This document shows positions 18,353-27,397 of a DNA stretch of 64,000 nucleotides, piece by piece; the stretch's first letter is position 1; each line of letters opens with the position of its first letter. Source of the stretch: DAIOEK01 sp964648485. Its GTDB lineage: Bacteria; Chloroflexota; Anaerolineae; Anaerolineales; Anaerolineaceae. The position numbers were made by a program, and so were the translations under genes. Where the stretch lies: positions 124,001-188,000 of the forward strand of contig CAZYOF010000004.1 in NCBI GenBank assembly GCA_964648485.1. The letters run 5' to 3'. Under the pieces are notes generated by a model that was not told where the DNA came from, made no database searches, and saw nothing but the letters and a program-made list of their open reading frames with translations.

Positions 18353-19972
18353 TTGAAGAAAATCCCTTTTTATCCTATCCTGTTGGCTGTGTTTCCTATT
18401 CTGAGCCTTTGGGCGGCCAATCTGAAATATGTTCGACCGGAGTCGACCATCCGATCCTTCTTGGTTGTATTGCTTGGAACAATCATTTTTGGGGGAGTGC
18501 TGGTGGCTCTTCTGAAAAATATTCACAAGGCGGCGGTAGTCACCAGCGTTGTTGTATTAATATTCTCTTCTTATGGAAGACTTTACCCGCTGATAGAAGA
18601 GTTATCTATATTAGGGGTAAATATCGGACGCCACAGGTTTCTAATAATAACCATGTGTATTGTCCTTTTCACTTTTTCATGGTGGGTCATAAGATCCAAG
18701 AGAAATTTCTCCAGAATTCTGCCTGCTATGTTGCTTGTAAGTATGGGAATGCTGATTGTACCCATAATTCAAATCTTCACTTACTTCATTAAAGAAGCAA
18801 ATTTAAAATCCGCAAACCTTGCAACGCAGGTAAGTTCTCAACGGCGTGACGGAGCCTATATTCCTCTTAAATCACTCCCGCAGGACCAGCTTCCGGATAT
18901 TTATTACATTATTTTAGATTCGTATGGTAGAGCAGATGTGTTAAGTGACTGTTTTAGCTATGATATTCAACAATTTCTGGTGGGTATGGAAGATCTTGGT
19001 TTTGTTACCGCTACTGATAGTCAGACAAATTTCACCATCACAGACCTTTCTCTTGCAGCTTCGTTAAATATGGATTATCCACAGTCCTTTGCTATTGAAC
19101 CTGCGCAAGCTAGTGACCCTGCTGTATTAAATGAGTGGACTATTCATAATACTGTCAGGAATTCATTAGAGGGAATTGGGTATAAAACTGTAGCTTTTGA
19201 TTCTGGGTATGGAATTTCTCAATGGAATGATGCTGATGTCTATTTTGTTCGACCATCAAGTATGCGTTGGCTGCTTGGAGGTATCAATCCATTTGAAGAT
19301 ATGTACCTGAATACCACTTTGGGCACTCTGATATTTCAGCTAGAATCAAAACTACCTGCATCTGTGCGTGTATTTCTCGATGGAGCCCACCTGGAGCATC
19401 GCCAGAGGATGTTGGATATCATGGATAATCTGGTTAAGGTTCCAGATAACCCGGCGCCCACATTCGCTTTCGCCCATATCCTTGCGCCACATAATCCATT
19501 TGTATTTGGACCAGATGGCGAATACATTAATCGTAATACACCTTTTACATTAAATAATGATCCAGATACAAAGAACGGATTTGCATACATAAGTGGTTAT
19601 ACAGATCAGGTTAGTTACCTTAATAAAAGATTCACTGAGATACTAACTGAAATCATCCAAAAATCAGATATACCTCCGGTTATCATACTTCAGGGTGATC
19701 ATGGACCATCGAAATGGGTGACATCAATTTCTGGCAGAAGCGATATATTGAATATGTATTTTTTCCCGGGTGCAAAAGAGGTAATATATCCGTCTATCAC
19801 CCCGGTTAATTCGTTCAGACTTGTATTCAATAGTGTCTTTGATGCAGGATTACCATTAATTGACGATCAAACATTTTTCACGACTCATAGTACAATTGAG
19901 CAGCTTCTTCCGGTTACTGGAGATGGAGAAAATTGTAATCCGGCATTTCTTAACCCAAGAAAGCAAAATTGA
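18353..19972 (+). CDS. Membrane protein with extracytoplasmic alkaline-phosphatase-superfamily domain (paralogue 1)
   Basis: About 539 residues, most likely from TTG 18353 (LKKIPFYPIL), which lies beyond the previous stop; the longer in-frame reading lies inside the upstream gene. Four to five hydrophobic segments precede residue 155, with a family signature SYGRLY followed by GRHRFL. The outer domain has DIYYIILDSYGRAD (first metal aspartate), NFTITDLSLAASLNMDY, in which the Thr of TDLS is a candidate nucleophile, AHILAPHNPFVFGPDG and VIILQGDHGPS (metal Asp/His). There is no CxPxR formylglycine motif, so a phospho- or sulfo-transferase-type role is more likely than a classical sulfatase. Three related genes follow in this locus. 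The reaction is unknown. Confidence 0.75.
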   Translation: MKKIPFYPILLAVFPILSLWAANLKYVRPESTIRSFLVVLLGTIIFGGVLVALLKNIHKAAVVTSVVVLIFSSYGRLYPLIEELSILGVNIGRHRFLIITMCIVLFTFSWWVIRSKRNFSRILPAMLLVSMGMLIVPIIQIFTYFIKEANLKSANLATQVSSQRRDGAYIPLKSLPQDQLPDIYYIILDSYGRADVLSDCFSYDIQQFLVGMEDLGFVTATDSQTNFTITDLSLAASLNMDYPQSFAIEPAQASDPAVLNEWTIHNTVRNSLEGIGYKTVAFDSGYGISQWNDADVYFVRPSSMRWLLGGINPFEDMYLNTTLGTLIFQLESKLPASVRVFLDGAHLEHRQRMLDIMDNLVKVPDNPAPTFAFAHILAPHNPFVFGPDGEYINRNTPFTLNNDPDTKNGFAYISGYTDQVSYLNKRFTEILTEIIQKSDIPPVIILQGDHGPSKWVTSISGRSDILNMYFFPGAKEVIYPSITPVNSFRLVFNSVFDAGLPLIDDQTFFTTHSTIEQLLPVTGDGENCNPAFLNPRKQN

Positions 19973-19983
19973 TGCGAGGATAA

Positions 19984-20856
19984 ATGACGAGGACAATAAA
20001 AATAGGCAACCGCGAAGTGGGTGATGGATACCCCATCTATTTTGTTGCTGAAATTGGCATCAACCATAATGGTGATATAGATATAGCAAAACAAATGATT
20101 GATGTAGCGGTACGGAATGGCGTCGATGCTGTTAAGTTCCAAAAAAGAACTCCTGAATTATGTGTACCTCCTGACCAACGAGGTCAGATGCGAGATACAC
20201 CATGGGGGTATATTTCATATTTGGATTACCGCTATAAAGTAGAATTTGGTCAGGAAGAGTATCAGGAGATAGACAGGTATTGTAAAGAAAAAGGTATCAC
20301 CTGGTTCTCATCAGTTTGGGATATTCCTTCAGTTGATTTTCTGCAGCAATTTTCTCCAGTATGTTACAAAATCCCGTCTGCTTCTCTTACTGACCATGAA
20401 CTTCTAAAAAAGGTAAAATCTTTAAATATGCCAGTAATCTTATCTACAGGCATGTCTACCCTGGAACAAATTAAGAAAGCGGTAGATGTAATAGGTACAG
20501 AAAATTTACTTCTTACCCATACTACCAGCACTTACCCTTGTGAACCCGAAGAGCTAAATCTGAGGGCAATCCAGACTCTAAAACAAGAATTCTCTGTCCC
20601 CATTGGATACTCCGGTCACGAGGTGGGATTAATCCCATCAGTAATTGCAGCTTCTTTGGGTGCATGCTTGATTGAGCGTCATATAACACTGGACCGGGCA
20701 ATGTGGGGTACCGATCAGGCTGCCTCGGTTGAACCAGGTGGCGTGGAAAGACTGGTTAAATATCTGCGTGTCACCGAGCACGCATTAGGCGACGGCATAA
20801 AGCGCGTTTATGATTCTGAAAAACCTTCGTTAATGAAATTGCGAAGATATCAATAA
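19984..20856 (+). CDS. NeuB-family nonulosonic-acid synthase lacking the SAF domain
   Basis: A 290-residue PEP-condensing TIM-barrel enzyme. FVAEIGINHNGDIDIAKQMI and DAVKFQKR are the classic NeuB opening, then WFSSVWDIPSVDFL, CYKIPSASL, LSTGMSTLEQI, IGYSGHEVGL and IERHITLDRAMWGTD. Family members usually have about 340-350 residues with a C-terminal SAF domain; this one stops after the barrel, so either the lid domain is absent or its role is met by the dimer partner. GAGGA precedes ATG 19984. With the fused synthetase/phosphatase at 17113 it forms a second nonulosonate module. The substrate could be a 6-phosphate sugar. Confidence 0.88.
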   Translation: MTRTIKIGNREVGDGYPIYFVAEIGINHNGDIDIAKQMIDVAVRNGVDAVKFQKRTPELCVPPDQRGQMRDTPWGYISYLDYRYKVEFGQEEYQEIDRYCKEKGITWFSSVWDIPSVDFLQQFSPVCYKIPSASLTDHELLKKVKSLNMPVILSTGMSTLEQIKKAVDVIGTENLLLTHTTSTYPCEPEELNLRAIQTLKQEFSVPIGYSGHEVGLIPSVIAASLGACLIERHITLDRAMWGTDQAASVEPGGVERLVKYLRVTEHALGDGIKRVYDSEKPSLMKLRRYQ

Positions 20857-20871
20857 CTTGTGGAGGTATTC

Positions 20872-21084
20872 ATGTTTCCTGTTCAATCATTCACTGGTGT
20901 CATTCTGGCATATTTAGATCCTGGATCCGGCAGCTATCTTATCCAATTACTGATTGCTGCATTATTAGGTGGGGGTTTCGCCATAAAAACATTTTGGAAG
21001 CAGATATCTGCTTTCTTTAGAAGAATAACTGGAAAAGCAGATCCGCAGCCACAGGAAGAGAACAAGGATGAGCAACCTCAATAA
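20872..21084 (+). CDS. Small membrane protein with LDPGSGSY motif
   Basis: A 70-residue protein starting at ATG 20872, chosen because GGAGG at 20862-20866 lies five bases upstream; the GTG at 20860 precedes that site. It has one hydrophobic helix (residues about 20-38) headed by YLDPGSGSYLIQLL, followed by a basic stretch (KTFWKQISAFFRR) and a charged, Gln/Glu-rich tail. Short proteins with a LDPGSGS-type start are seen in bacterial glycan and membrane-phosphotransferase loci, but I know no assigned function. Its C-terminus overlaps the next gene by 17 bases. It may be an accessory subunit of a membrane enzyme. Confidence 0.75.
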   Translation: MFPVQSFTGVILAYLDPGSGSYLIQLLIAALLGGGFAIKTFWKQISAFFRRITGKADPQPQEENKDEQPQ

Positions 21085-22450
21085 AATTGCTGCCTCCTTT
21101 CGTGATCCTAGCGGATTTATGTTCCGCAGAGATGGGATCTTATACAGGCAAATTAATAAGCATTACCAGAGCCAATATGAAAAATTAGTAAGTTCTGGAT
21201 TGCTTGAAGATCTATGGAAATATGGCCTGCTTGTCAGGTCTGCTGAAGTAGATGTTCAACCCGCGGAAGAAGAATCAGCTTACCGGGTTATTCAGCCTGA
21301 TGAATTGCCCTTCATCTCCTATCCCTTTGAGTGGAGCTTTTCACAGTACAAAGATGCCGCCCTGGCCACATTGCAGATCCAAAAGAAAGCATTCGAAAAA
21401 GGCTTTATTCTAAAAGATGCCTCTGCTTATAATATTCAGTTTGTAAATGGAAAAGCCTTACTTATTGACACATTATCATTTGACAACTATGTTCAGGGTG
21501 AACCGTGGGTCGCGTATCGACAGTTTTGTCAGCATTTCCTGGCGCCACTTGCCTTGATGGCGCTCACAGATATTCGGCTTTCACAACTGATGCGAGTTTA
21601 TATAGATGGGATTCCCCTTGATTTGGCGAGCAAACTATTGCCCGGTAGTACCAAGTTAAATTTGGGTTTAAACCTGCATATCCACACACATGCTGCTGCC
21701 CAATTGAAATATGCTGATGATACCTCCGCAAAGAAGCAAAACAAAGGGCAGATGAACAGGAATGCATTTATGGGACTGGTTGATTCCCTTGAATCAACCA
21801 TCAAAGGTCTAACGCCTAAGGGCGTAAAAACCGAATGGGGTCATTATTATGATGATACTAACTATTCGGACAATTCCCTGAAAGAAAAACGAGATCTTGT
21901 TAGTAAATTGGTTATGCAGGCTTCTCCAAAAACATTATGGGATTTAGGCGCGAATACCGGATACTTTACTAGAGTTGCCTCTGAGCAGGGGATTTTCAGT
22001 ATTGCATTTGATATCGATCCACTCGCAGTTGAACAAGGTTGGCAAGATGTTAAAGCCAGGAAAGAATCATACTTGCTTCCACTGGTGCTTGATCTGACTA
22101 ACCCCAGTCCATCTTTAGGTTGGGCTAACCAAGAGCGGTCATCTTTCCTGCAGCGTGGACCTGCCGATTGTGTAATGGCACTTGCTCTTATTCATCATCT
22201 TGCAATTTCTAATAATGTTCCACTAAGTACATTAGCGGAGTTCTTCGCTCAGATTGGCAAATGGTTGATCATTGAGTTTGTGCCCAAAGAAGATTCTCAG
22301 GTGCAAAGGTTGCTAGCTACTCGTGAAGATATTTTTCCTGAATACACACTCGAAGGTTTTGAAAAAGCTTTTTCAAATGTGTATAGCGTTCGCACCAAAG
22401 AACCTATCACCGGCTCTAAACGCTGGTTATTCTTATTGGAAAGAAAATAA
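21068..22450 (+). CDS. Two-domain protein: kinase-like N-terminus plus class I methyltransferase
   Basis: A 460-residue protein. In the N-terminal half, FILKDASAYNIQFVNGKALL followed by IDTLSF resembles the catalytic loop and metal Asp of the aminoglycoside/LPS-kinase fold (D...N, then LID). The C-terminal half has a SAM-binding loop LWDLGANTGYFTRVA at about residues 293-307, an acidic end to strand 2 (AFDIDPLAVEQ) and VMALALIHHLAISNNVP. NoeA-like nodulation methyltransferases have a comparable layout. The sugar or lipid target is unknown. The stop overlaps the next gene as TAATG. The methyltransferase half is sure; the kinase reading is tentative. Confidence 0.75.
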   Translation: MSNLNKIAASFRDPSGFMFRRDGILYRQINKHYQSQYEKLVSSGLLEDLWKYGLLVRSAEVDVQPAEEESAYRVIQPDELPFISYPFEWSFSQYKDAALATLQIQKKAFEKGFILKDASAYNIQFVNGKALLIDTLSFDNYVQGEPWVAYRQFCQHFLAPLALMALTDIRLSQLMRVYIDGIPLDLASKLLPGSTKLNLGLNLHIHTHAAAQLKYADDTSAKKQNKGQMNRNAFMGLVDSLESTIKGLTPKGVKTEWGHYYDDTNYSDNSLKEKRDLVSKLVMQASPKTLWDLGANTGYFTRVASEQGIFSIAFDIDPLAVEQGWQDVKARKESYLLPLVLDLTNPSPSLGWANQERSSFLQRGPADCVMALALIHHLAISNNVPLSTLAEFFAQIGKWLIIEFVPKEDSQVQRLLATREDIFPEYTLEGFEKAFSNVYSVRTKEPITGSKRWLFLLERK

Positions 22451-24021
22451 TGCAAGAGAAATCAACCGGACGGAAGATGGTTATTCATCCGTTCCTGTTC
22501 GCTCTCTATCCGCCACTGGCGTTACTTGCAAGCAATATCCTCCAAATACGACCAGTAGATGCAATCAGATCACTGGTGGTATTTTTCGTTGCCAGTATTC
22601 TCATTTTTGGTGTTGTTAGGTTAATCACACAGAAGGATGATCGATCTGGAATTATTAGTTCGATCCTGATAGTCTCATTTTCAGCATATGGACAGGTATA
22701 TACATATCTGGAAGGACTTCAAATTTTTGATTTGACCCTGGGCAGGCATAGATATCTGCTTCCGGTATGGTTAGTAATAACAATCATCTTACTCTATAAA
22801 ACATTTAGAACCCGTAATAATTTACAGCTTGAGACAAAAATATTAAACGCAGTTGCAATAATACTAATTGCCTTGCCTATATTCCAGCTAGGATACACAG
22901 CAATATCGATAGCCAGGAACAATCATCTTAATTCAAAAGCGGTTGATAGCCTGCAAACTCATGAGGGTATCACTTCTGAAACAAAACCCGATATCTATTA
23001 CATTATCTTGGATATGTATGCTAGAGATGATGTTCTTTTAGATCGTTATAAATATGATAATTCTGATTTCTTAGCAGACCTGGAAGGTATGGGGTTTGAG
23101 GTAGCCAGATGTAGTGTGTCGAATTACAACATGACTGAATTGTCGATGGCGTCCAGCTTTAATATGGAGTACTTACAAACTCTGGGTAAGCAATATTCTG
23201 CGGGAAATTCTGATCGATCAGGGTTGCCATCATTAATTCATAACAGCAGGGTTAGAAAAATATTTGAGGAAATGGGGTACCAGTTTATTAATTTTGAAAC
23301 TGGTTTCACATTTACAGAAATTAGAGACGCAGATCAATTCCTCGCGCCATCATACCAGGCATTAAAGGCGTCTCAAGCGGGGATTACCATCAATGGTTTT
23401 GAATCTTTGCTGGCGCGAACAACAGGCTTGTCGGCTTTGCTTGACGCACAAGCGCGTTGGTTCAGTCCGGTTGCAGATGCTCTCGATACACGGAAGGCTC
23501 ATGTGATTCGTGAGCTGTTTGTTTTAGATACACTTCCAAAATTGGTTACAACGCCCAGCCCAAAATTTGTTTATGCTCATATCCTTATTCCGCATCCTCC
23601 ATTTGTATTCAGCCGGCAGGGAGTAAACATAAACTACCCTGGAAATGATGGTGCAACTCCCATAGGTCCGACTCCAAAGGATTATGCAAGTGGGTATAGA
23701 AATCAATTGGATTATATAAATTTCCGGATTATTCCAATTCTGAAGGAAATAATAAATAATTCCCAAACCCCGCCCATCATCATCGTTCAAGGGGATCATG
23801 GTGTTGACCCTAAAAGGACATTTATCCTGAATGCTTATTATCTACCAGGAGAAGGCAGTGATGCTTTTTATCCTTCAATATCACCGGTGAATACATTCAG
23901 ACTCATCTTAAATGAATACTTTGGCGGAGATTATGATTATTTGGATGACATCAATTACGCTTCCAATGATTCAAATCCATTTGATTTTCGAATTATTAAA
24001 GATGACCGGATATGCGAATAG
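22450..24021 (+). CDS. Membrane protein with alkaline-phosphatase-superfamily domain (paralogue 2)
   Basis: A 523-residue relative of the protein at 18353. The N-terminal membrane part has about five helices, with SAYGQVY and later GRHRYL, the same signature pair. The outer domain has DIYYIILDMYARDD, SNYNMTELSMASSFNMEY with the conserved Thr of TELS, AHILIPHPPFVF and IIIVQGDHGVD. Near the C-terminus SPVNTFRLILNEYFG matches the other paralogues and seems diagnostic for this group. It lacks a sulfatase CxPxR motif. Overlap with the methyltransferase gene implies co-expression. A transfer or hydrolysis reaction on the exported glycan is inferred; the group transferred is unknown. Confidence 0.78.
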   Translation: MQEKSTGRKMVIHPFLFALYPPLALLASNILQIRPVDAIRSLVVFFVASILIFGVVRLITQKDDRSGIISSILIVSFSAYGQVYTYLEGLQIFDLTLGRHRYLLPVWLVITIILLYKTFRTRNNLQLETKILNAVAIILIALPIFQLGYTAISIARNNHLNSKAVDSLQTHEGITSETKPDIYYIILDMYARDDVLLDRYKYDNSDFLADLEGMGFEVARCSVSNYNMTELSMASSFNMEYLQTLGKQYSAGNSDRSGLPSLIHNSRVRKIFEEMGYQFINFETGFTFTEIRDADQFLAPSYQALKASQAGITINGFESLLARTTGLSALLDAQARWFSPVADALDTRKAHVIRELFVLDTLPKLVTTPSPKFVYAHILIPHPPFVFSRQGVNINYPGNDGATPIGPTPKDYASGYRNQLDYINFRIIPILKEIINNSQTPPIIIVQGDHGVDPKRTFILNAYYLPGEGSDAFYPSISPVNTFRLILNEYFGGDYDYLDDINYASNDSNPFDFRIIKDDRICE

Positions 24022-24028
24022 AGTATAA

Positions 24029-25648
24029 ATGGCAATAAAAACTATAGAGCATTATTCTAAACAGTTACGGGCATCCCTTTCTCGTAGACAGGGGGATGAA
24101 AAGATCAGAAAAATGGCGCAGAAAGTATCATCCGCTGCCCGTACCAAGCCTGGGATGAAACCGGTAATTTTCTTCAATGCCTCAACACGATTGGGAGGAT
24201 TAAGTCTAAATGCAGCCTTCTCATTGCTGACTGCCTGGGGGTTACGCCTTGAAGGTGTACCGGTTGTTCATTTTGTGTGTCAGCATGGGATGAGTAAATG
24301 TGTATTAGGAACCAATCGTGATAATGTTACTCAAGATCTTCCGTGTGAAAAATGCATCAGGCACTCTCTCGTAGAATTTGATAGGTCTAATACATATTGG
24401 TTTAAGTACCAGGAAGATGTTCCCCTTAGCAATCTGATCCGGGATTTACACATAGATGATTTGATGAAAGTGCGATATCAGGATATACCCGTAGGGGAAA
24501 TTGTTTTACCAGCATTACGTTGGGAATTACGCAGGCATCATCTCGTTGATGATGAAACCACCCGTTATCTGTATCGTGAATTCATTCTTTCTGCGTGGAA
24601 TGTTGGCAGAGAATTTTACAACCTTCTAGAACAAATCAATCCGCAAGCTGTAGTCCTATTTAATGGACAATTCTTTCCAGAAGCGATGGTGCGATACATT
24701 TCTGGCTCAAGAGGTATTCGTGTAGTAACACATGAAGTTGGGTTAATGCCTTACTCTGCATTTTTTACCGAAGGAGAAGCTACTGCTTATCCTATGGAAA
24801 TTCCTGAAAAATTCCAATTAAATGATGATCAGAACACGAAGTTAGACGAATACCTTACAAATAGATTCAAGGGTAACTTTAAGATGGCTGGTATCCAATT
24901 CTGGCAGGATATGAAAAAATTGGATGATGCTTTACTACAGAAAATTTCCAAATTCAGTCAGGTGGTACCAATTTTCACGAATGTTATTTTTGATACCAGT
25001 CAGCCACATTCTAATGTTCTTTTTTCTGATATGTTTACATGGCTTTCTGAGTTGTTAGGGATTATCAAAAAACATCCTGATACACTCTTTGTTATCCGAG
25101 CTCATCCTGATGAATTACGGCCAGGATCTGCCAAACAGAGTCGGGAGACAGTACGGGATTGGATAATTCAAAACCGGGTACTTGAATATGATAATGTCCA
25201 TTTTGTGGATGCAACAGAATACCTTAGCTCGTATGAGCTGATACAAAAATCAAAATTTGTTGTTGTCTACAATTCCAGTATCGGTTTAGAAGCATCTATT
25301 TTAGGTGTACCTGTTCTTGCGGCAGGACAGTCCAGATATTCAAAATATCCAACAGTATTTTTTCCTGAAACAGCAGATCAGTACTGGACCATACTCGATA
25401 ATTTTCTTAAAACAGAGAGGTTATTAGCTCCTCCAGAACATAAGCTGCAAGCTAGGAGGGTGCTATTTTTCCAGCTATATAGAACCGCAATACCTTTTTC
25501 AGCTTACATAACTGATGCGCATCGTCCTGGATTAGTCTCATTAGGTGATTTCGGTGTTTCTGATCTGCTGGTTGCTAACTCACCTACGATGCAGATTCTT
25601 GTGAATGGGATTGTTAAAAGGTCACCTTTCCTGGTGGAAATGGAATGA
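24029..25648 (+). CDS. Capsule-synthesis-like GT-B protein (second copy)
   Basis: A 539-residue soluble protein related in layout to the one at 2010. PVIFFNASTRLGGLSLNAAF opens the first Rossmann domain. An N-terminal cysteine cluster (CQHGMSKC, later CEKC) may bind a metal and is not seen in the 2010 protein. The C-terminal part has LFVIRAHPDELRPG and SSIGLEASILGVPVLAAG, the donor-binding end of capsule-synthesis-type GT-B enzymes. Its last codons overlap a sulfotransferase gene (ATGA). The role is sugar transfer onto the surface polymer by inference; donor and acceptor are unknown. Confidence 0.65.
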   Translation: MAIKTIEHYSKQLRASLSRRQGDEKIRKMAQKVSSAARTKPGMKPVIFFNASTRLGGLSLNAAFSLLTAWGLRLEGVPVVHFVCQHGMSKCVLGTNRDNVTQDLPCEKCIRHSLVEFDRSNTYWFKYQEDVPLSNLIRDLHIDDLMKVRYQDIPVGEIVLPALRWELRRHHLVDDETTRYLYREFILSAWNVGREFYNLLEQINPQAVVLFNGQFFPEAMVRYISGSRGIRVVTHEVGLMPYSAFFTEGEATAYPMEIPEKFQLNDDQNTKLDEYLTNRFKGNFKMAGIQFWQDMKKLDDALLQKISKFSQVVPIFTNVIFDTSQPHSNVLFSDMFTWLSELLGIIKKHPDTLFVIRAHPDELRPGSAKQSRETVRDWIIQNRVLEYDNVHFVDATEYLSSYELIQKSKFVVVYNSSIGLEASILGVPVLAAGQSRYSKYPTVFFPETADQYWTILDNFLKTERLLAPPEHKLQARRVLFFQLYRTAIPFSAYITDAHRPGLVSLGDFGVSDLLVANSPTMQILVNGIVKRSPFLVEME

Positions 25649-26505
25649 AAGCAACACTGCAAATTAAACAATATGCCAAATATTTTCGCTGGCAATTTCG
25701 CCGTCTTTCAACCTTGGTACACTCGGGTGGCAGGATCAATCAAATGCCGGTTGTTATTGGTAATTCTATGCCAAAATCAGGCTCTCACCTGATTATCCAA
25801 ATCCTCGAAGGTCTGACTGGTATCGGCCCATTTGTAAATCCGGGAATGCCGCCCCTCAATCGAAGCGAAGACAATAGCATTCTATCCCCAGATGAAGTCT
25901 GTTCAAAGATAAGCAGATTAAATCATGGCGATATTGCTTATTGTTATCTTCCTGCAGAAGAGCCATTCTTATCCGAACTGACAAAACCAGATCGATCAGT
26001 CATCTTTGTTTACCGTGATCCACGCGATATGATTATCTCGCATGTTTTTTATGCGACAGAAATGAATAAAAATCACAATATGCACAAGTACTACAATGAG
26101 ACTCTCAGCAACATGGATGAACGGATCCGAGCAGCTATATTGGGTGTCGATATGCCAGAAAATCCTCTCACGCCAATTATTAAAAAATACCAGCGCTACC
26201 TTCCATGGTTAGATCAGTCATCTATCCTCGCAATGCGTTTTGAAGATCTGATCCTTGATAGAGATACTGCTTTGAAGAAAATATTAGATTACTTGGCAAT
26301 ATATAATTTCAGCCCAAAGGTAGATCAAATCACAGCAATTAGTTTTCTAAAAAATGCAATTGAACCCAAACGATCAGGAACATTTAGGAAAGGCAAACCT
26401 GGTAACTGGCGTGAGTATTTCACCTCTGAATTGAAAACCTTATTTAAAAAAGAAACCGGTGATCTACTTCAAAGGTTGGGGTATGAAACCACGCAGGATT
26501 GGTAG
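25645..26505 (+). CDS. PAPS-dependent sulfotransferase family protein (3 of 5)
   Basis: A 286-residue sulfotransferase-fold protein. NSMPKSGSHLIIQILEGL at about residues 39-56 is the 5'-phosphosulfate loop and FVYRDPRDMIISHVFY at about 119-134 the 3'-phosphate strand. The C-terminal FRKGKPGNWREYF matches the RKGxxGxW motif that contacts PAPS in classical sulfotransferases. It starts inside the preceding stop (ATGA). It is clearly a sister of the next gene, sharing the motif order and the phrase IGPxVNxGMP after the loop. The acceptor is inferred to be a polymer sugar. Confidence 0.9.
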   Translation: MKATLQIKQYAKYFRWQFRRLSTLVHSGGRINQMPVVIGNSMPKSGSHLIIQILEGLTGIGPFVNPGMPPLNRSEDNSILSPDEVCSKISRLNHGDIAYCYLPAEEPFLSELTKPDRSVIFVYRDPRDMIISHVFYATEMNKNHNMHKYYNETLSNMDERIRAAILGVDMPENPLTPIIKKYQRYLPWLDQSSILAMRFEDLILDRDTALKKILDYLAIYNFSPKVDQITAISFLKNAIEPKRSGTFRKGKPGNWREYFTSELKTLFKKETGDLLQRLGYETTQDW

Positions 26506-26511
26506 TTACTT

Positions 26512-27387
26512 ATGAGAAGCGGATCAAGAAATTCTTTAATCCAATTTGCTAAGGATCAACGAAGATTTTTGCGAAGAGCACGGCAGCAATGGAAATACCG
26601 ATCACTTTCATTGCAAAATGCCCCCATTCTCTTTGCGAATTCATTTCCAAAAAGTGGCACACATCTACTTACCCAAATCATGGAAGGCTTTCCTTTCATC
26701 GGTCCAGCTGTGAACACCGGGATGCCTGCCTTTGTTATGTATGATGGTGAAACAGGTAGAGAACGTACCCGACAAGAAATACTATCTGGATTAAATCATT
26801 TGTCATATGGTGATACTGCTTATGGGCATCTGCATGCGCTTCCATGGATCCAGGATGTGCTTACATCCGATGCTTTTGCAACAATATTTATTCTGCGTGA
26901 TCCCCGTGATGTTGTAGTATCACACGTTCATTATGTGACAGATATTGAACCAAACCATGTTCACCATAACTACTACATACAAGTGTTACAAAATTTTAAT
27001 GACCGATTGAAGACCAGTATTTTGGGCAGACCGGATGCCGAAAACCCATTTCCAGATATCGCAGGTAGATTTGCGCCATTTGTGGGCTGGTTAGGTAGTT
27101 CTGGAGTATTGACACTTAAGTATGAAAACTTGATGGATGATCCCCTGATCTTTACTGGACAGATACTAGATTATGTCATCGAGCGTGGGTTTCCCTTGCA
27201 TGTGGATAAGAGCAAAGCGGTGGAAGTATTGGTATCCAGAATTAATCCACAAAAATCACCTACCTTTCGAAAAGGTAAATCTGGTGGATGGAAAAGTGCC
27301 TTCACACAGGAGCACAAGGATATATTTAAGGATCTAGCCGGTCAATTATTGATTGATTTGGGTTATGAAAAAGATCTCAATTGGTAA
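26512..27387 (+). CDS. PAPS-dependent sulfotransferase family protein (4 of 5)
   Basis: A 291-residue protein and tandem sister of the gene before it. The phosphosulfate loop is NSFPKSGTHLLTQIMEGF, the 3'-phosphate strand ILRDPRDVVVSHVHYV, and the PAPS-contact motif FRKGKSGGWKSAF near residue 262. Both sisters share an HNYY/HKYYxE-type segment after the second motif and similar C-termini, which points to duplication followed by divergence, perhaps to sulfate two positions or two sugars. There is no signal peptide. The activity class is firm and the acceptor is unknown. Confidence 0.9.
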   Translation: MRSGSRNSLIQFAKDQRRFLRRARQQWKYRSLSLQNAPILFANSFPKSGTHLLTQIMEGFPFIGPAVNTGMPAFVMYDGETGRERTRQEILSGLNHLSYGDTAYGHLHALPWIQDVLTSDAFATIFILRDPRDVVVSHVHYVTDIEPNHVHHNYYIQVLQNFNDRLKTSILGRPDAENPFPDIAGRFAPFVGWLGSSGVLTLKYENLMDDPLIFTGQILDYVIERGFPLHVDKSKAVEVLVSRINPQKSPTFRKGKSGGWKSAFTQEHKDIFKDLAGQLLIDLGYEKDLNW

Positions 27388-27397
27388 TGGGAAAAAC

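Noticed and set aside
18409..18792. 127-residue plus-strand frame inside the first alkaline-phosphatase-like gene
   Set aside because: Out of frame with clear membrane helices of the real gene; no start signal.
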